Below are positions 5,049-5,381 of a DNA stretch of 5,381 nt, in pieces. The position numbers were made by a program, and so were the translations under genes. The DNA comes from Gammaproteobacteria bacterium (lineage in GTDB: Bacteria > Pseudomonadota > Gammaproteobacteria > Thiohalobacterales > Thiohalobacteraceae), in the NCBI GenBank assembly GCA_016214925.1, contig JACRMO010000034.1, forward strand, positions 1 through 5,381, written 5' to 3'. Within the stretch, counting starts at the first letter, position 1; the number at the start of each line of letters is the position of its first letter. The notes under the pieces were generated by a model, which saw only the letters and a program-made list of their open reading frames with translations, searched no databases and had not been told where the DNA came from.

Positions 5049-5381
5049 ATGAGCACCGCCATCGAACTCGCCCTATCCGCCGCCGACTTCCGCGATGGCA
5101 TTCAGTATTTCGCCCAACCCTGGCCAGGCGCCGACACGCTCGCCGCCAAGCCGGTCATCGCCGACGGCAAGACTGCCATCGCCGATCCAGCCGACCCTGC
5201 CGCGGTGTTCCAGACCCTGCTCGCCGCCGACGCCCTGCGTTATCTGACCCTGCAAATCTGCGGCAGCAAGGCCTCCGGTCATCCGGGCGGTTATGCCTCC
5301 TCGGCCGAGGCGCATGCCGCGCTGATGATGCTCGGCCACAAACACATCGTCACCGAGGTGGGGCATCACGCGCCCGGCGTC
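5049..5381 (+). CDS. Transketolase-like thiamine-diphosphate enzyme (N-terminal part; 3' end outside window)
   Basis: 111 codons are open from ATG at 5049, with GAGG 8 nt upstream, to the window edge. Residues 61-110 carry a transketolase-type thiamine-diphosphate N-terminal segment: ALRYLTLQICGSKASGHPGG with GHPG at 77-80, then LMMLGHKHIVTEVGHHAPG with GHHAPG at 105-110. In transketolases the GHPG histidine and a second Gly-His site help bind cofactor and substrate. Transketolase moves two-carbon units between sugar phosphates in the pentose phosphate and Calvin cycles. Two features are atypical. GHPG lies near residue 77 rather than about 25 as in E. coli TktA, and only about 25 residues separate the two Gly-His motifs, against about 40. 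It may belong to a divergent transketolase branch or a related E1-type dehydrogenase; the visible part cannot decide. The divergent iclR gene is its likely regulator. Confidence 0.75.
   Translation, partial: MSTAIELALSAADFRDGIQYFAQPWPGADTLAAKPVIADGKTAIADPADPAAVFQTLLAADALRYLTLQICGSKASGHPGGYASSAEAHAALMMLGHKHIVTEVGHHAPGV

Noticed and set aside
5073..5369. Minus-strand open frame of 98 codons
   Set aside because: It is antisense to the transketolase-like gene, which has a good ribosome site and the GHPG motif.

Overview
The window is GC-rich proteobacterial DNA. A von Willebrand factor A (VWA) membrane protein, a bacterial thiopurine methyltransferase, an IS1111-type element and an IclR/transketolase pair suggest a gamma- or possibly betaproteobacterium. 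No rRNA or other species-level marker is present, so this is inference.

Layout, left to right. (1) Positions 1-1764, minus strand: most of a VWA-domain protein with a signal peptide, a complete MIDAS and a C-terminal membrane anchor, running off the left edge. (2) 1765-1939: short intergenic region. (3) 1940-2596, minus strand: complete thiopurine/tellurite methyltransferase (tpm). (4) 2640-2781: a palindromic, MITE-like repeat whose right arm is interrupted. (5) 2790-4178: a complete IS110-family, IS1111-group insertion sequence with 13-bp subterminal inverted repeats, an intact 345-aa DEDD recombinase, and a 3' non-coding region that should encode its guide RNA (bridge RNA/seekRNA). (6) 4188-4958, minus strand: a complete IclR-family regulator. 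(7) 4959-5048: divergent promoter/operator region. (8) 5049-5381, plus strand: the start of a transketolase-like enzyme, running off the right edge.

The most informative part is the insertion sequence. Its guide RNA can be partly decoded by eye. A segment at 4022-4030 is the exact reverse complement of the right flank (4179-4187). A segment at 4048-4056 matches the left junction (2785-2793) with one position that would be a G.T wobble. A third at 4116-4122 is identical to the element's own right terminus (4174-4180). All three agree on an AG core dinucleotide, and together they place the element ends and the pre-insertion site. Joining the ends in a circle would create a TTGGCA-N17-TAAGAT promoter that is incomplete in the integrated form.

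The IclR gene and the transketolase gene share a 90-bp divergent region with inverted and direct repeats, so IclR probably controls the enzyme gene and itself. The insertion sequence sits just past the iclR stop codon and interrupts no recognised gene.
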